Assembly: GCA_002418895.1 (NCBI GenBank)
Contig: DIFA01000024.1
Span: forward strand, 1 to 33,545
DNA: 33,545 nucleotides
Source of the DNA: Dehalococcoidia bacterium UBA5760
Lineage (GTDB): Bacteria > Chloroflexota > Dehalococcoidia > Dehalococcoidales > UBA5760
Direction: 5' to 3'
Shown here one piece after another: positions 7,611-15,875 of this stretch. The notes under the pieces were generated by a model, which saw only the letters and a list, made by a program, of their open reading frames with translations, did no database searches and had not been told where the DNA came from. The position numbers were made by a program, and so were the translations under genes. Position 1 is the first letter of the stretch, and each line of letters begins with the position of its first letter.

Positions 7611-8595
7611 CGGCGAAGTCAGGGAGGGAAAACTGGCGGCAGTAACTACGGAACTGCTGGGCTGCGGCCGGAACCTGGCTGATGCGCTGGGTCAGGAATT
7701 ATACTGCCTGCTGGTAGGCAATGATATGACCAGCCTGGCCGGAGAAGCAATTGCTTATGGCGCAGACAGGGTATACGTAGTCGATACCCCACCAATGAAG
7801 GACTACGACACAGATTTATATCTATCAGTCTCAGAAAAGGTAGCGAGGCAGGTAATGCCCCGCATTGTACTTTTCGGACAGACCGCTATCGGCCGTGACC
7901 TGGGGCCCTGCCTGGCCTTCCGGCTGGGTACGGCAATCTCCACGGACTGCGTCGAGCTGGCTATCGAACCTGGCTCAAAGCTGTTGCTGCAAACCAAGCC
8001 TGTTTACGGTGACAATGCCCGGGCTACCTTTACCTGTGAGTCCTATCCCCAGATGGCTACGGTTAGAGCCAGGGTAATGTCCTCTCCGGAGCGAGACGGT
8101 TCCAGAGAGGGGCAGATTATTAATGTTGAGGCTTCCTTAGACCCTCCGGCCGTAAGAACTAAGGTAATCAAGAGGGTGGTCGAAGAATCAACAGGGATAA
8201 AGCTTGAGGATGCTAACGTGGTAGTCTGCGGAGGTAGAGGCATCGGCAGCGCTGAAGGTTTTAAGAAGCTGGAGAAACTGGCTGAGATATTGAAAGGTGC
8301 CGTGGGTGCCAGTAGACCGCCATGCGACAACGGCTGGGTGCCGAATAACCTGCTAGTCGGCCTGACGGGTAAGATCATCGCCCCCGACCTTTATATCGCC
8401 GTTGCCCTCTCCGGCTCCAGTCAGCATATGACCGGTTGCTCCGGAGCCAGGAATATCGTGGCGATAAACAAAGACCCCGAAGCGAACATTTTTAAGGGAG
8501 CAACACTGGGGGTAGTCGGGGACTGGGAGGAGTTGCTGCCCGTTCTTACCAACAAGATTGAGGAACTAATGGCAGGACGGAAAAGGGATAGGTAG
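7582..8595 (+). CDS. etfA: Electron transfer flavoprotein alpha subunit
   Basis: The 337-residue partner of EtfB. The C-terminal FAD domain is clear: GGRGIGSAEGFKKLEKLAEI, GASRPPCDNGWVPNN, VGLTGKIIAPDLYIAVALSG and AINKDPEANIFKGA. The N-terminal half has the usual ETF alpha/beta fold. The start is TTG, with GAAGGGAG about ten bases upstream; the codons of this start are mirrored by an out-of-frame ATG copy 29 nt upstream. The SGSSQHMTGC segment differs from the more common SGxxQHxxGM. It is 61 bp from etfB and eight bp from the HdrD-like gene, so the genes are surely co-transcribed. Confidence 0.93.
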   Translation: MAEYEGVMIFGEVREGKLAAVTTELLGCGRNLADALGQELYCLLVGNDMTSLAGEAIAYGADRVYVVDTPPMKDYDTDLYLSVSEKVARQVMPRIVLFGQTAIGRDLGPCLAFRLGTAISTDCVELAIEPGSKLLLQTKPVYGDNARATFTCESYPQMATVRARVMSSPERDGSREGQIINVEASLDPPAVRTKVIKRVVEESTGIKLEDANVVVCGGRGIGSAEGFKKLEKLAEILKGAVGASRPPCDNGWVPNNLLVGLTGKIIAPDLYIAVALSGSSQHMTGCSGARNIVAINKDPEANIFKGATLGVVGDWEELLPVLTNKIEELMAGRKRDR

Positions 8596-8603
8596 ACATC
8601 GGA

Positions 8604-9764
8604 ATGGAGACGAGCGCACATCCGGTAACTCCGCTCAAAGAAGTAGCGGACATCATAAATGAGGCAGGCGGCGAAATCCTCAAGCTATGCTACCAGTGCG
8701 GTACCTGCACGGCAGTGTGTCCGTGGAATAGGGTGAGAGATTTTATTGTCCGCCGTATAATGCACCGGGGCCAGCTGGGCCTGATTGATTTCGAAGGCGA
8801 GGATATATGGCTGTGTGCTACCTGCAACAGCTGCGTCAAGCGATGCCCCCGCGGTGTGGAAATAGTAGACGTTATGCGGGCCCTGCGCCGGGTTGTTACC
8901 GAGATGGGTATTGCCAGAATCCCCGATTCACTACGACTCACCATCAAGAATATCTCCGCAACGGGCAATCCGCTAGGCGAAGCGCCGGATAAGCGGGCCG
9001 ACTGGGCCAAAGATCTTGACGTGAAGCCATATAGCGAGGGAACCGAGATATTGTACTTCCCCTGCTGTATCCCGGAATATGATACCAGTGTCCGGAGGAT
9101 GGCCCGGGCTGCCGTCAATATCCTGAAAAAAGCCGGGGTCGACTTCGGCATACCGGGTAGCAGGGTAAACTGCTGCGGTGAGAGTGTGCGTAAAGCCGGC
9201 GACGAGAAGGTCTTCGAGCGCCTCGCCCGGAGCAACATCAGTGTTTTTGCCGAAATGGGAGTTAAAAAGGTGGTTACCTCCTCTCCCCACTGCTACCACA
9301 CCTTCAAGAATGAGTATCCCGGACTGGGTGGGGACTTCGAGGCTATTCACCTATCCCAGTATCTGCTTGAACTTATCAGGGAAAACCGCTTGAACTTTAC
9401 CAGGGAAATAAACAAAAAGGTTGCCTATCACGACCCCTGCTATCTGGGGCGTTATAACGATATCTACGAGGAGCCGCGACAGGTACTGGAGAGCATCCCC
9501 GGTCTGGAGCTGGTTGAACTGCCGGACTGCCGGGAAAACAGCTTGTGCTGCGGCGGCGGCGGCGGCCGGATATGGATGGAAACCAAAAGCGGCGAGAGGT
9601 TTTCCGACATGCGAGTAGAACAGGCGCTTGCTGCAGGCGCTGATGTCCTGGCCGTGGCATGCCCCTACTGTATGCTCAACTTTGACGATAGCGTGACGAC
9701 TATGGACAAGGGCAATTTTATCGAGATCAGGAGTATTTCAGAATTAGTAAGCCAAGCAATCTAG
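8604..9764 (+). CDS. HdrD-like Fe-S oxidoreductase (ferredoxin plus two CCG domains)
   Basis: The 386-residue protein combines an HdrC-like and an HdrB-like part. Two 4Fe-4S motifs lie at C29xxC32xxC35xxxC39P and C71xxC74xxC77xxxC81P. Two cysteine-rich CCG domains follow: Cys154/155, C190C191G and SPHC230, then Cys279, C315C316G and C353xxC356. This layout is shared by HdrD, GlcF and related electron-transfer subunits, and CCG domains in HdrB hold non-cubane 4Fe-4S clusters. The first CCG domain has Ser in place of the first Cys of CxxC, a common variation. It sits between ETF and HdrA, so it probably passes electrons between them. Whether it reduces a disulfide, or only carries electrons, is unknown. 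Confidence 0.88.
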   Translation: METSAHPVTPLKEVADIINEAGGEILKLCYQCGTCTAVCPWNRVRDFIVRRIMHRGQLGLIDFEGEDIWLCATCNSCVKRCPRGVEIVDVMRALRRVVTEMGIARIPDSLRLTIKNISATGNPLGEAPDKRADWAKDLDVKPYSEGTEILYFPCCIPEYDTSVRRMARAAVNILKKAGVDFGIPGSRVNCCGESVRKAGDEKVFERLARSNISVFAEMGVKKVVTSSPHCYHTFKNEYPGLGGDFEAIHLSQYLLELIRENRLNFTREINKKVAYHDPCYLGRYNDIYEEPRQVLESIPGLELVELPDCRENSLCCGGGGGRIWMETKSGERFSDMRVEQALAAGADVLAVACPYCMLNFDDSVTTMDKGNFIEIRSISELVSQAI

Positions 9765-11740
9765 CCAGCAGTATTACAGGAAATAAACCGCGCATCGGCG
9801 TATATGTCTGTCACTGCGGCAGCAATATCGCCGGAACTGTAGATACGGAAGAACTAACCTGGTTCGCCCGTGGTTTAGACTCGGTGATAGTAGCCCGCGA
9901 CTACGTCTTCATGTGCTCCGAGCCCGGGCAGGAAATTATCGGCAAAGATATCAGGGACCTGGGCCTCAACCGGGTAGTGGTAGCGGCCTGCTCTCCGATA
10001 ATGCACGAGTCCACCTTCCGCAGCACCTGTCAGAAAGCGGGGCTGAATCCGTATTTAATCGAAATAGCCAATATTCGCGAGCAGTGCTCCTGGGTGACCG
10101 AGAACAAGCAGATGGCGACGGAGAAAGCAAAAGCCCTGCTAAATGCCGCTGTAAAGCGGGTTTACTATCACCAGCCTCTGGAAACCAGGAAGATACCGTT
10201 TAATCCCAATACTCTGATAGTAGGCGGCGGCATCGCCGGTATCAGAGCCGCGCTGGAAATCGCCGACTCCGGACATAAGGTCTATCTGGTCGAACGAAGC
10301 CCCAGCATCGGCGGACACATGATGCAACTGGACAAAACGTTCCCCACCCTGGACTGCTCGGCCTGTATTCTCACTCCCAGGATGACGGAGGCAGGCTCCC
10401 ACCCCCACATCGAGCTGATGAGCTATAGCGAGGTGGAGGAAGTTTCGGGTTATATCGGTAATTTCAAGATTAGAATTAGGAAAAAGGCAAGGTATGTTAA
10501 CGGCGACAGGTGTAACGGCTGTGGTTTGTGTCAGGAGAAATGCCCCTCGAAGGTCGATAGCGACTTTGAGGCCGGCATGGGTAAGAGGAAAGCCATCTAT
10601 ACGCCGTTCCCCCAGGCCGTACCGAACATACCGGTTATCGACGCCGATCACTGCACCTATTTCTTGAAAGGTTCCTGCCGTCTTTGTGAGGAGGTCTGTG
10701 AGGCGAACGCAATCGATTTCGGGCAGGAAGATGAAATAATCGAGGTGGAGGCAGGCTCAATCATCTTAGCCACCGGATACGGTGTGTTTGACCCTGCTCC
10801 CATCCGTCAGTATGGCTATAAGCGACTGGATAATGTGATTACCAGCCTCGAGTTCGAGAGACTGGTCAACTCGGCCGGCCCGACGGGCGGCAACATAGTG
10901 CTTAAAGACGGCTCCGCTCCCCGGAGCGTTGCCGTCATTCACTGCGTGGGCAGCCGTGACAGGAACTACCATGATTACTGCTCCCGGGTGTGCTGTATGT
11001 ATGCCCTCAAGTACGCCCACCTGATAAAAGAGAAAACCGGCGCCGAAGTGTATCAGTACTATATCGATATGCGCTGCTTCGGCAAGGGCTGCGAGGAATT
11101 CTATGAGCGTATCGCCGGCGAAGGGGTCAGCTTCATACGCGGCAAGGTGAGTGAAGTTACCGACAGGTCTCTTAATGACGAGGAGAAGGGTAGACTGGTT
11201 GTGGTAGCTGAAGATACCCTGCTGGGATCGGTGATAAGGGTGCCGGTAGATATGGTTATCCTGTGTGTTGCCATGGAGCCGCAGCAAGATGCTGAGGCCG
11301 TGGCCCGGCTCTTCAAGATCAGCCGAAGCGCCGACGGATTCTTCCTGGAGAGGCACCCCAAGCTGGACCCGGTAGCCACCAACAGCGAGGGCATTTTTAT
11401 CGCCGGTTGCTGCCAGAGCCCCAAGGATATTCCCGATACTGTCGCTCAGTCTTCGGCAGCGGCGGCCCGCATTCTGTCTCTGATTAGTAAGGGCGCGGTA
11501 GAGATCGAGGCAGATATCGCCAGCATTGATGATAAGCTTTGCTCCGGCTGCGGGGTGTGCGGTTCCCTTTGCCCTTACAGTGCTACCTCGCTCGATGAGG
11601 AAAAAAAGGTTTATAAAGTCAATGAAGCCTTATGTAAAGGCTGCGGCACGTGTGTTGCCGCCTGTCCTGTCAGCGCTATTACCGGCCGGCATTTTACCAC
11701 CGAGCAAATCATGGCTGAAATCGAGGGCCTGTTGATATGA
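9743..11740 (+). CDS. hdrA: HdrA-like FAD/Fe-S subunit with a non-canonical start
   Basis: This is a heterodisulfide-reductase A-type protein of about 665 residues. Its N-terminal RIGVYVCHCGSNIAGTVD is encoded from 9791. The FAD motif VGGGIAGIRAA follows at about residue 160, then LDKTFPTLDCSACILTPRM, ferredoxin-type clusters CNGCGLCQEKCP and CRLCEEVCEA, and two C-terminal clusters CSGCGVCGSLCP and CKGCGTCVAACP. HdrA is the flavin site of electron bifurcation in methanogens. No ATG, GTG or TTG exists in frame between the stop at 9689-9691 and GTG 9884, which would delete the conserved N-terminus. The best start is ATT 9743, nine bases after AGGAG (9729-9733) and overlapping the upstream gene; ATT 9773 is second choice. 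The start is therefore inferred; the family is certain. Confidence 0.85.
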   Translation: MSKPSNLASSITGNKPRIGVYVCHCGSNIAGTVDTEELTWFARGLDSVIVARDYVFMCSEPGQEIIGKDIRDLGLNRVVVAACSPIMHESTFRSTCQKAGLNPYLIEIANIREQCSWVTENKQMATEKAKALLNAAVKRVYYHQPLETRKIPFNPNTLIVGGGIAGIRAALEIADSGHKVYLVERSPSIGGHMMQLDKTFPTLDCSACILTPRMTEAGSHPHIELMSYSEVEEVSGYIGNFKIRIRKKARYVNGDRCNGCGLCQEKCPSKVDSDFEAGMGKRKAIYTPFPQAVPNIPVIDADHCTYFLKGSCRLCEEVCEANAIDFGQEDEIIEVEAGSIILATGYGVFDPAPIRQYGYKRLDNVITSLEFERLVNSAGPTGGNIVLKDGSAPRSVAVIHCVGSRDRNYHDYCSRVCCMYALKYAHLIKEKTGAEVYQYYIDMRCFGKGCEEFYERIAGEGVSFIRGKVSEVTDRSLNDEEKGRLVVVAEDTLLGSVIRVPVDMVILCVAMEPQQDAEAVARLFKISRSADGFFLERHPKLDPVATNSEGIFIAGCCQSPKDIPDTVAQSSAAAARILSLISKGAVEIEADIASIDDKLCSGCGVCGSLCPYSATSLDEEKKVYKVNEALCKGCGTCVAACPVSAITGRHFTTEQIMAEIEGLLI

Positions 11741-12144
11741 GCTTCGAGCCCGTAATCGCCGTTTTTATGTGTAACTGGTGTTCCTACCGCGGCGCTGACC
11801 TGGCGGGGACTTCCCGGATGAAATATGCTCCTAATGTCAGGCCGATAAGGGTTAAGTGCAGCGGCCGGGTGGAGCCGACCTTCATCGTGCAAGCGCTTCA
11901 GGCCGGTGCCGACGGGGTACTGGTCCTTGGCTGTCATCCCGGGGATTGCCACTATACCGACGGTAACTATAAAGCGATGCGACGCATGGCACTGCTTACC
12001 CGGATGCTCGAGCAGCTCGGCATCGAAAAAGAGCGAGTATCCCTGGACTGGGTCTCTGCCTCCGAGGGTAGCCGGTTTGTCTCAATCGTTAACGATATGA
12101 CAGCCAGGATAAGGAAGCTCGGTCCCCTGGCTAAGGAATCATAA
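11737..12144 (+). CDS. mvhD: MvhD/FrhD-type iron-sulfur subunit
   Basis: The 135-residue product has the hallmarks of the MvhD family, a small 2Fe-2S protein that passes electrons to HdrA: FMCNWCSYRGAD (Cys12, Cys15), VKCSGRVEP and LGCHPGDCHYTDGN, the four-cysteine set. In methanogens it links hydrogenase or formate dehydrogenase to Hdr. Its start overlaps the hdrA stop in ATGA. No hydrogenase or formate dehydrogenase gene lies in this window, so its donor here is unknown; ETF or another enzyme encoded elsewhere is possible. It is the last gene of the operon. Confidence 0.92.
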   Translation: MSFEPVIAVFMCNWCSYRGADLAGTSRMKYAPNVRPIRVKCSGRVEPTFIVQALQAGADGVLVLGCHPGDCHYTDGNYKAMRRMALLTRMLEQLGIEKERVSLDWVSASEGSRFVSIVNDMTARIRKLGPLAKES

Positions 12145-12199
12145 TAGCCAATCAAAGAGCTTGTTGAGGATAAAGTGTACGACTTTTATGAAATGCCTA

Positions 12200-12276
12200 T
12201 GGTGGGCGATACTGGACTTGAACCAGTGACCTCTGCGATGTCAACGCAGCGCTCTGACCAGCTGAGCTAACCGCCC
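12200..12276 (-). tRNA. tRNA-Val (anticodon GAC)
   Basis: On the minus strand the gene reads GGGCGGT acceptor, TA, GCTC/GAGC D stem, CTGCG-TTGACAT-CGCAG anticodon arm, AGGTC variable loop, ACTGG-TTCAAGT-CCAGT T arm and ATCGCCC acceptor. The anticodon GAC reads GUC valine. Discriminator A73 fits valine identity. The 3' CCA is encoded. One G-U pair sits in the acceptor stem. Confidence 0.96.
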
Positions 12277-12311
12277 ACTAAAAGAAATTCTACTAGATGG
12301 CATATCGGCCG

Positions 12312-13682
12312 TCAAGCCGCCCTACTCCGATTCTCGATATAACTGACGATAAAAAGCAACGCGACGCTGATTGCCAGGCTGCCCAGATCCATATACTTTA
12401 TGTCAAGTATTCCACTGACAAGCGCCGCCGACCCGCCACCTATAATCGCCGCCAGCGCTCCCCGGGGAGTTACTTTCAATCTTTCCCGGTAAAAACCGGC
12501 GATTACCGGCACAATAAGCCCGGCGGTATATACCGTATAGGCAAAAAGGAGAGCGCTTATCACCCCTCTTAGAACCAGGGCCAGCAGTAAAGCGACCACC
12601 CCTAGGACCACAATCATCCAGCGAGAGTAGAAAAGAGTCCTTTCCTGTGTAAGCGGCCGGAAACGACCGATTATGTCCACAGCCAGTATGGTACTGGCAC
12701 TGAAGAGGATGGTATCAGCCGAGGACATCACCGCACCGAGCAGAGCAGCCAGCACGATTCCGCCCACAAATGGCGGTAGCACCCCGGTTACTACCACGGG
12801 AAAAGCCTGCTCCGGGGAAGAAATCTGCGGGAACAGAGCCGAAGCCCCCATGCCAATTACCGTAATGGCAAAAGCAACCGGGACGATAATCAAAGCGGTC
12901 CAGAATACCGACACCCTGGCCGTCCCGGTATCCCGGGCACAGAACAGCCTGGAATAGATATCCGGTCCGACAAGATAGGTTAACCCCACCAGCAGAAGGA
13001 ATGAGGCGAGGTCACCACCGCCGAACTGGGAGCTGACGGGGAAGGCGAAGCGCTCCGGAGGCAGGGAGCTGACCAACCCGGCCCAACCCCCCAGCCGCGA
13101 CAGTACCAGCGCCAGGCAGGTGAATATCCCGACCAGCACTATTCCTATCTGTACGACATCGGTCCGGATGATAGCCTGCTGACCGCCCAGAACAGCATAA
13201 ACGACAAAGGCAACCGTAAAGATTACCATCCACAGGGCAGGAGCAGCCACCCCCAGGATACCCAGTATCTTACCTGAAGCTATAATCTGAGCGGCGAGAA
13301 CACCTACCCAGGCAATGACAATAAGAAACGAGGCAGCCAGGCCAACCCGGCTGTCATACTGCTTCTCAACCATCTCGGGAAGAGTATACAGCCCGAACCC
13401 CCTCACCTTCCCGGCGAAGAAAATCCCGGAGACCACCAGCCCGATGCTGCCTACCAGCAACCACCAGGCCCCGGTCAGACCCCGGGCAAAACCCAACCCG
13501 GCCATGCCGATAGTTGCCGAGCCGCCCACAATAGTGGCCAGTAGAGAGCCGGTAATGAGCAGAGGAGACCCCCTTCTACCGGCAACCAGGAAATCATCCA
13601 CTTCTTTCGCCCTACCCCGGCTCAATACACCGATAACAATCACAACCACTAAATAGGCGGCAATAATCGCCAGCTGAAGCAT
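12312..13682 (-). CDS. Sodium:solute symporter family protein
   Basis: A 456-residue integral membrane protein with about 13 hydrophobic segments and the SSS (solute-sodium symporter) signatures: an N-terminal SRGRAKEVDDFLVAGRRG loop, GGSATIGMAGLGFARG (about 53-68), ISSPEQAFPVVV and LLGAVMSSADTILFSAST (about 318-335), which includes the conserved sodium-site serines. Family members take up sugars, proline, pantothenate or organic acids; the substrate is not evident. AGGGAG lies just before ATG 13682. It stands alone, convergent with mvhD across the tRNA gene and divergent from the NEW3 operon. Confidence 0.88.
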   Translation of the reverse strand: MLQLAIIAAYLVVVIVIGVLSRGRAKEVDDFLVAGRRGSPLLITGSLLATIVGGSATIGMAGLGFARGLTGAWWLLVGSIGLVVSGIFFAGKVRGFGLYTLPEMVEKQYDSRVGLAASFLIVIAWVGVLAAQIIASGKILGILGVAAPALWMVIFTVAFVVYAVLGGQQAIIRTDVVQIGIVLVGIFTCLALVLSRLGGWAGLVSSLPPERFAFPVSSQFGGGDLASFLLLVGLTYLVGPDIYSRLFCARDTGTARVSVFWTALIIVPVAFAITVIGMGASALFPQISSPEQAFPVVVTGVLPPFVGGIVLAALLGAVMSSADTILFSASTILAVDIIGRFRPLTQERTLFYSRWMIVVLGVVALLLALVLRGVISALLFAYTVYTAGLIVPVIAGFYRERLKVTPRGALAAIIGGGSAALVSGILDIKYMDLGSLAISVALLFIVSYIENRSRAA

Positions 13683-13855
13683 ATTTTTCTCCCTGTCCGT
13701 ACTAATACTGCCGACGGGTAGATACTACCAAGAACACGGATCATATCCACGGTGGTCACCGGTCATGAAACTCCCGTTCAAAGTATAATAGCTCCGAGAC
13801 TCAATTGGCTAGTAGGATTTTAGGGGAATCAACCCATAGCCCCACACAGGCAGAT

Positions 13856-13884
13856 TTGATTTATTTCCTTAGACAGGCTATAAT
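13856..13884 (+). promoter_or_regulatory. Sigma-70 promoter of the NEW3-ABC operon
   Basis: TTGATT (13856-13861) and a consensus TATAAT (13879-13884) are spaced by 17 bp. The expected start is near 13891, about 110 nt before the first gene. The 319-bp gap between the symporter and this operon holds nothing else but the small leader ORF. Confidence 0.65.
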
Positions 13885-13931
13885 CTAACAAATTTCACGG
13901 CAATTCGGTATAGATGCAATTACCGAAAGGA

Positions 13932-14009
13932 ATGCCCATTCTTCCCGGGAGATATCAGTGGATCCCCGGGGAATCTAATAACTCTGTTGAGAGGATAAGC
14001 CATGATTAG
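13932..14009 (+). CDS. Possible leader ORF overlapping the NEW3 gene start
   Basis: A 25-codon ORF (starts MPILPGRYQW) has AAAGGA at 13925-13930 and ends with TAG eight bases inside the next gene. An imperfect GC inverted repeat (13938-13950 with 13961-13974) lies within it. It may couple or attenuate translation of the downstream gene; there is no coding evidence beyond the ribosome site. Confidence 0.25.
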   Translation: MPILPGRYQWIPGESNNSVERISHD

Positions 14010-14931
14010 ATTTAGGAGAGTTCGCTATCTTCTTTGCCTAGCTTCACTCTGTACAGTGCTCGGTGGCTTATTGGGAAGCCATGTCGCCCTCGCCGCCCAG
14101 GAAAACACCAGTAACTTCCACATGCTACCGCCAAACGAGGAGCAACCTGCCGAGGAGCAGACCGCTCCCCAGGAGCGTATAGAACTCTCCGCCCAGTACC
14201 CCGTCCTGGAAAACACGGCCGGCGCCAGCTATAATTTTGAGATCACCGTTGATTACCGGATTAAGGAACGCAGGACTTTCGACCTTAATCTCACCATGCC
14301 GCCGGGATGGAACGGTACACCAAAGTCAACCACCCCGGAGAGCGCGATATCGGCCTTCGATCCGGAACCACTCAACATGACGGAACAGCTCATCGTTCAA
14401 GTATGGCCGGTAGGTACTCTACCCGAACCGGGTGAGTATGACTTCACCTTTGAGGTAGCTTCGGACGACCTGCAGGACAGCATTGACCTTAAGGCAATAG
14501 TAGTCGAATCACCCCTCAGGTACGCGCTGAGTATGTCCGTCCCCACCCAACAGACCGGGATCCAGGCGGGCGCCGGTGAAGACAATCATATGTCAATCCT
14601 GATAACCAACTCAGCGACCGGAGACCTTGCGAATATCACCCTATCGTCAGAAAAACCGGCGGGATGGGAGGTTACCTTCACTCCGAGCAGCCTGGATAAC
14701 CTGGAATCAGGCCTCGCCCAGGAGATAGATGTGGCGATAAAACCGCCTAAGGGTACGGAAGCCGGCGATTATCCCATTATTCTGAAAGCCACCAGTGAGA
14801 AGGCTGACGGCAATCTGGAAATCAGGGTAGCCGTACCGGCATCCACTGCCTGGGGAGGCATCGGTATCGGCATCGCGGCCGGAGTTATCGCCGGCTTGAT
14901 AATCTGGTTCAGAAGATTAGGCAAACGGTGA
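14002..14931 (+). CDS. Exported, membrane-anchored NEW3-domain protein
   Basis: The 309-residue protein has a signal peptide (RVRYLLCLASLCTVLGG, cleavage probably after ALAA near residue 32), an acidic Glu/Pro/Gln linker (about 45-58), two beta-rich repeats of the NPCBM-associated NEW3 type (about 60-168 and 172-275; PPGWNGTPK and PAGWEVTFTPS mark the two), then one C-terminal membrane helix (about 282-303) with a basic end. NEW3 domains are Ig-like and are often found beside ABC-2 exporters, as here. The downstream ATPase and permease start within a few bases, so this is probably an extracytoplasmic accessory of that transporter. Confidence 0.75.
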   Translation: MIRFRRVRYLLCLASLCTVLGGLLGSHVALAAQENTSNFHMLPPNEEQPAEEQTAPQERIELSAQYPVLENTAGASYNFEITVDYRIKERRTFDLNLTMPPGWNGTPKSTTPESAISAFDPEPLNMTEQLIVQVWPVGTLPEPGEYDFTFEVASDDLQDSIDLKAIVVESPLRYALSMSVPTQQTGIQAGAGEDNHMSILITNSATGDLANITLSSEKPAGWEVTFTPSSLDNLESGLAQEIDVAIKPPKGTEAGDYPIILKATSEKADGNLEIRVAVPASTAWGGIGIGIAAGVIAGLIIWFRRLGKR

Positions 14932-14935
14932 GTAA

Positions 14936-15874
14936 ATGGCCAACAAGCTGATAGTAGAGACAAAGAACCTGACCAAGGTCTATGACAGCACTACCGCGGT
15001 CGATAATCTGAACCTTCATATAGAGGAGGGGGATCTTTTTGGTTTCCTCGGTCCTAACGGTGCCGGCAAGACGACAACGATATTGATGTTGCTCGGGCTT
15101 ACCGAACCGACCTCCGGTTCAGTGAATGTCGCCGGCTATGACTCTACACGGGAGCCATTGAAAGTCAAGAGTATCGCCGGCTATGTTCCGGAAAAGGTCG
15201 GCTTTTACGAAAGCCTGACCGCATCCTATAATCTCGCCTACATAGCCAGGTTGAACAATCTCCCCGAAGATGTTGTCAAAAAAAGGGTCGCCGAGACTCT
15301 GGAAATCGTCGGCCTCGCCGACAAGGCCGAGCAGCCGGTAGGAGAGTTCTCCAAAGGAATGAAGCAGCGGCTAGCCTTTGCCGATATATTGATAAAAAAT
15401 CCCCGGGTTGCCATTCTGGATGAGCCCACCTCAGGCATTGATCCCGAGGGTATTAACCAGCTACTCGACCTGATCGCCAAGATAGCCAAAGAGAGAAAGA
15501 TGACCGTTATCATGTCATCCCATCAACTGCACCAGGTGCAGAGAATCTGCAACCAGATCGGGATAATGGTACGAGGACGACTGCTGGTCAAGGGCTCCCC
15601 CAACCAGCTGGGTAAGGATAGCCTCGGCGGCAGCCAGTTCAAGATTGAGCTTCAACTGACTGAAATCACACAAGGCATCATCGATGCTATCAATCGGGTC
15701 AAAGACGTTATCAGCGTGGACAGGATGGAGAACAGGCTGCTGGTAGGCTGCTCGAAAGACTTGAGACCACAGATAGCCAGGGCGATTGTCGAGGCGAACG
15801 GCCTGCTGGTAGAGATGAAAATACAGAGCTATGCTCTAGAGGACATTTACCTGAAATACTTTAAAGAGGCCTAG
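14936..15874 (+). CDS. ABC transporter ATP-binding protein
   Basis: The 312-residue ATPase has Walker A GPNGAGKTT (about 38-46), a Q-loop region, signature FSKGMKQR (a variant of LSGGQ usual in ABC-2 exporters), Walker B VAILDEPTSG and H-loop SSHQLHQVQ. The last 80 or so residues form the extra domain seen in CcmA/NatA-type exporters. It lies four bp after the NEW3 gene and one base before the permease. Substrate unknown; export of a polymer, lipid, drug or peptide would fit the family. Confidence 0.94.
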   Translation: MANKLIVETKNLTKVYDSTTAVDNLNLHIEEGDLFGFLGPNGAGKTTTILMLLGLTEPTSGSVNVAGYDSTREPLKVKSIAGYVPEKVGFYESLTASYNLAYIARLNNLPEDVVKKRVAETLEIVGLADKAEQPVGEFSKGMKQRLAFADILIKNPRVAILDEPTSGIDPEGINQLLDLIAKIAKERKMTVIMSSHQLHQVQRICNQIGIMVRGRLLVKGSPNQLGKDSLGGSQFKIELQLTEITQGIIDAINRVKDVISVDRMENRLLVGCSKDLRPQIARAIVEANGLLVEMKIQSYALEDIYLKYFKEA

Positions 15875-15875
15875 T

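Noticed and set aside
9884..11740. hdrA starting at GTG 9884
   Set aside because: It would remove the conserved CHCG N-terminus that is encoded in frame directly upstream.
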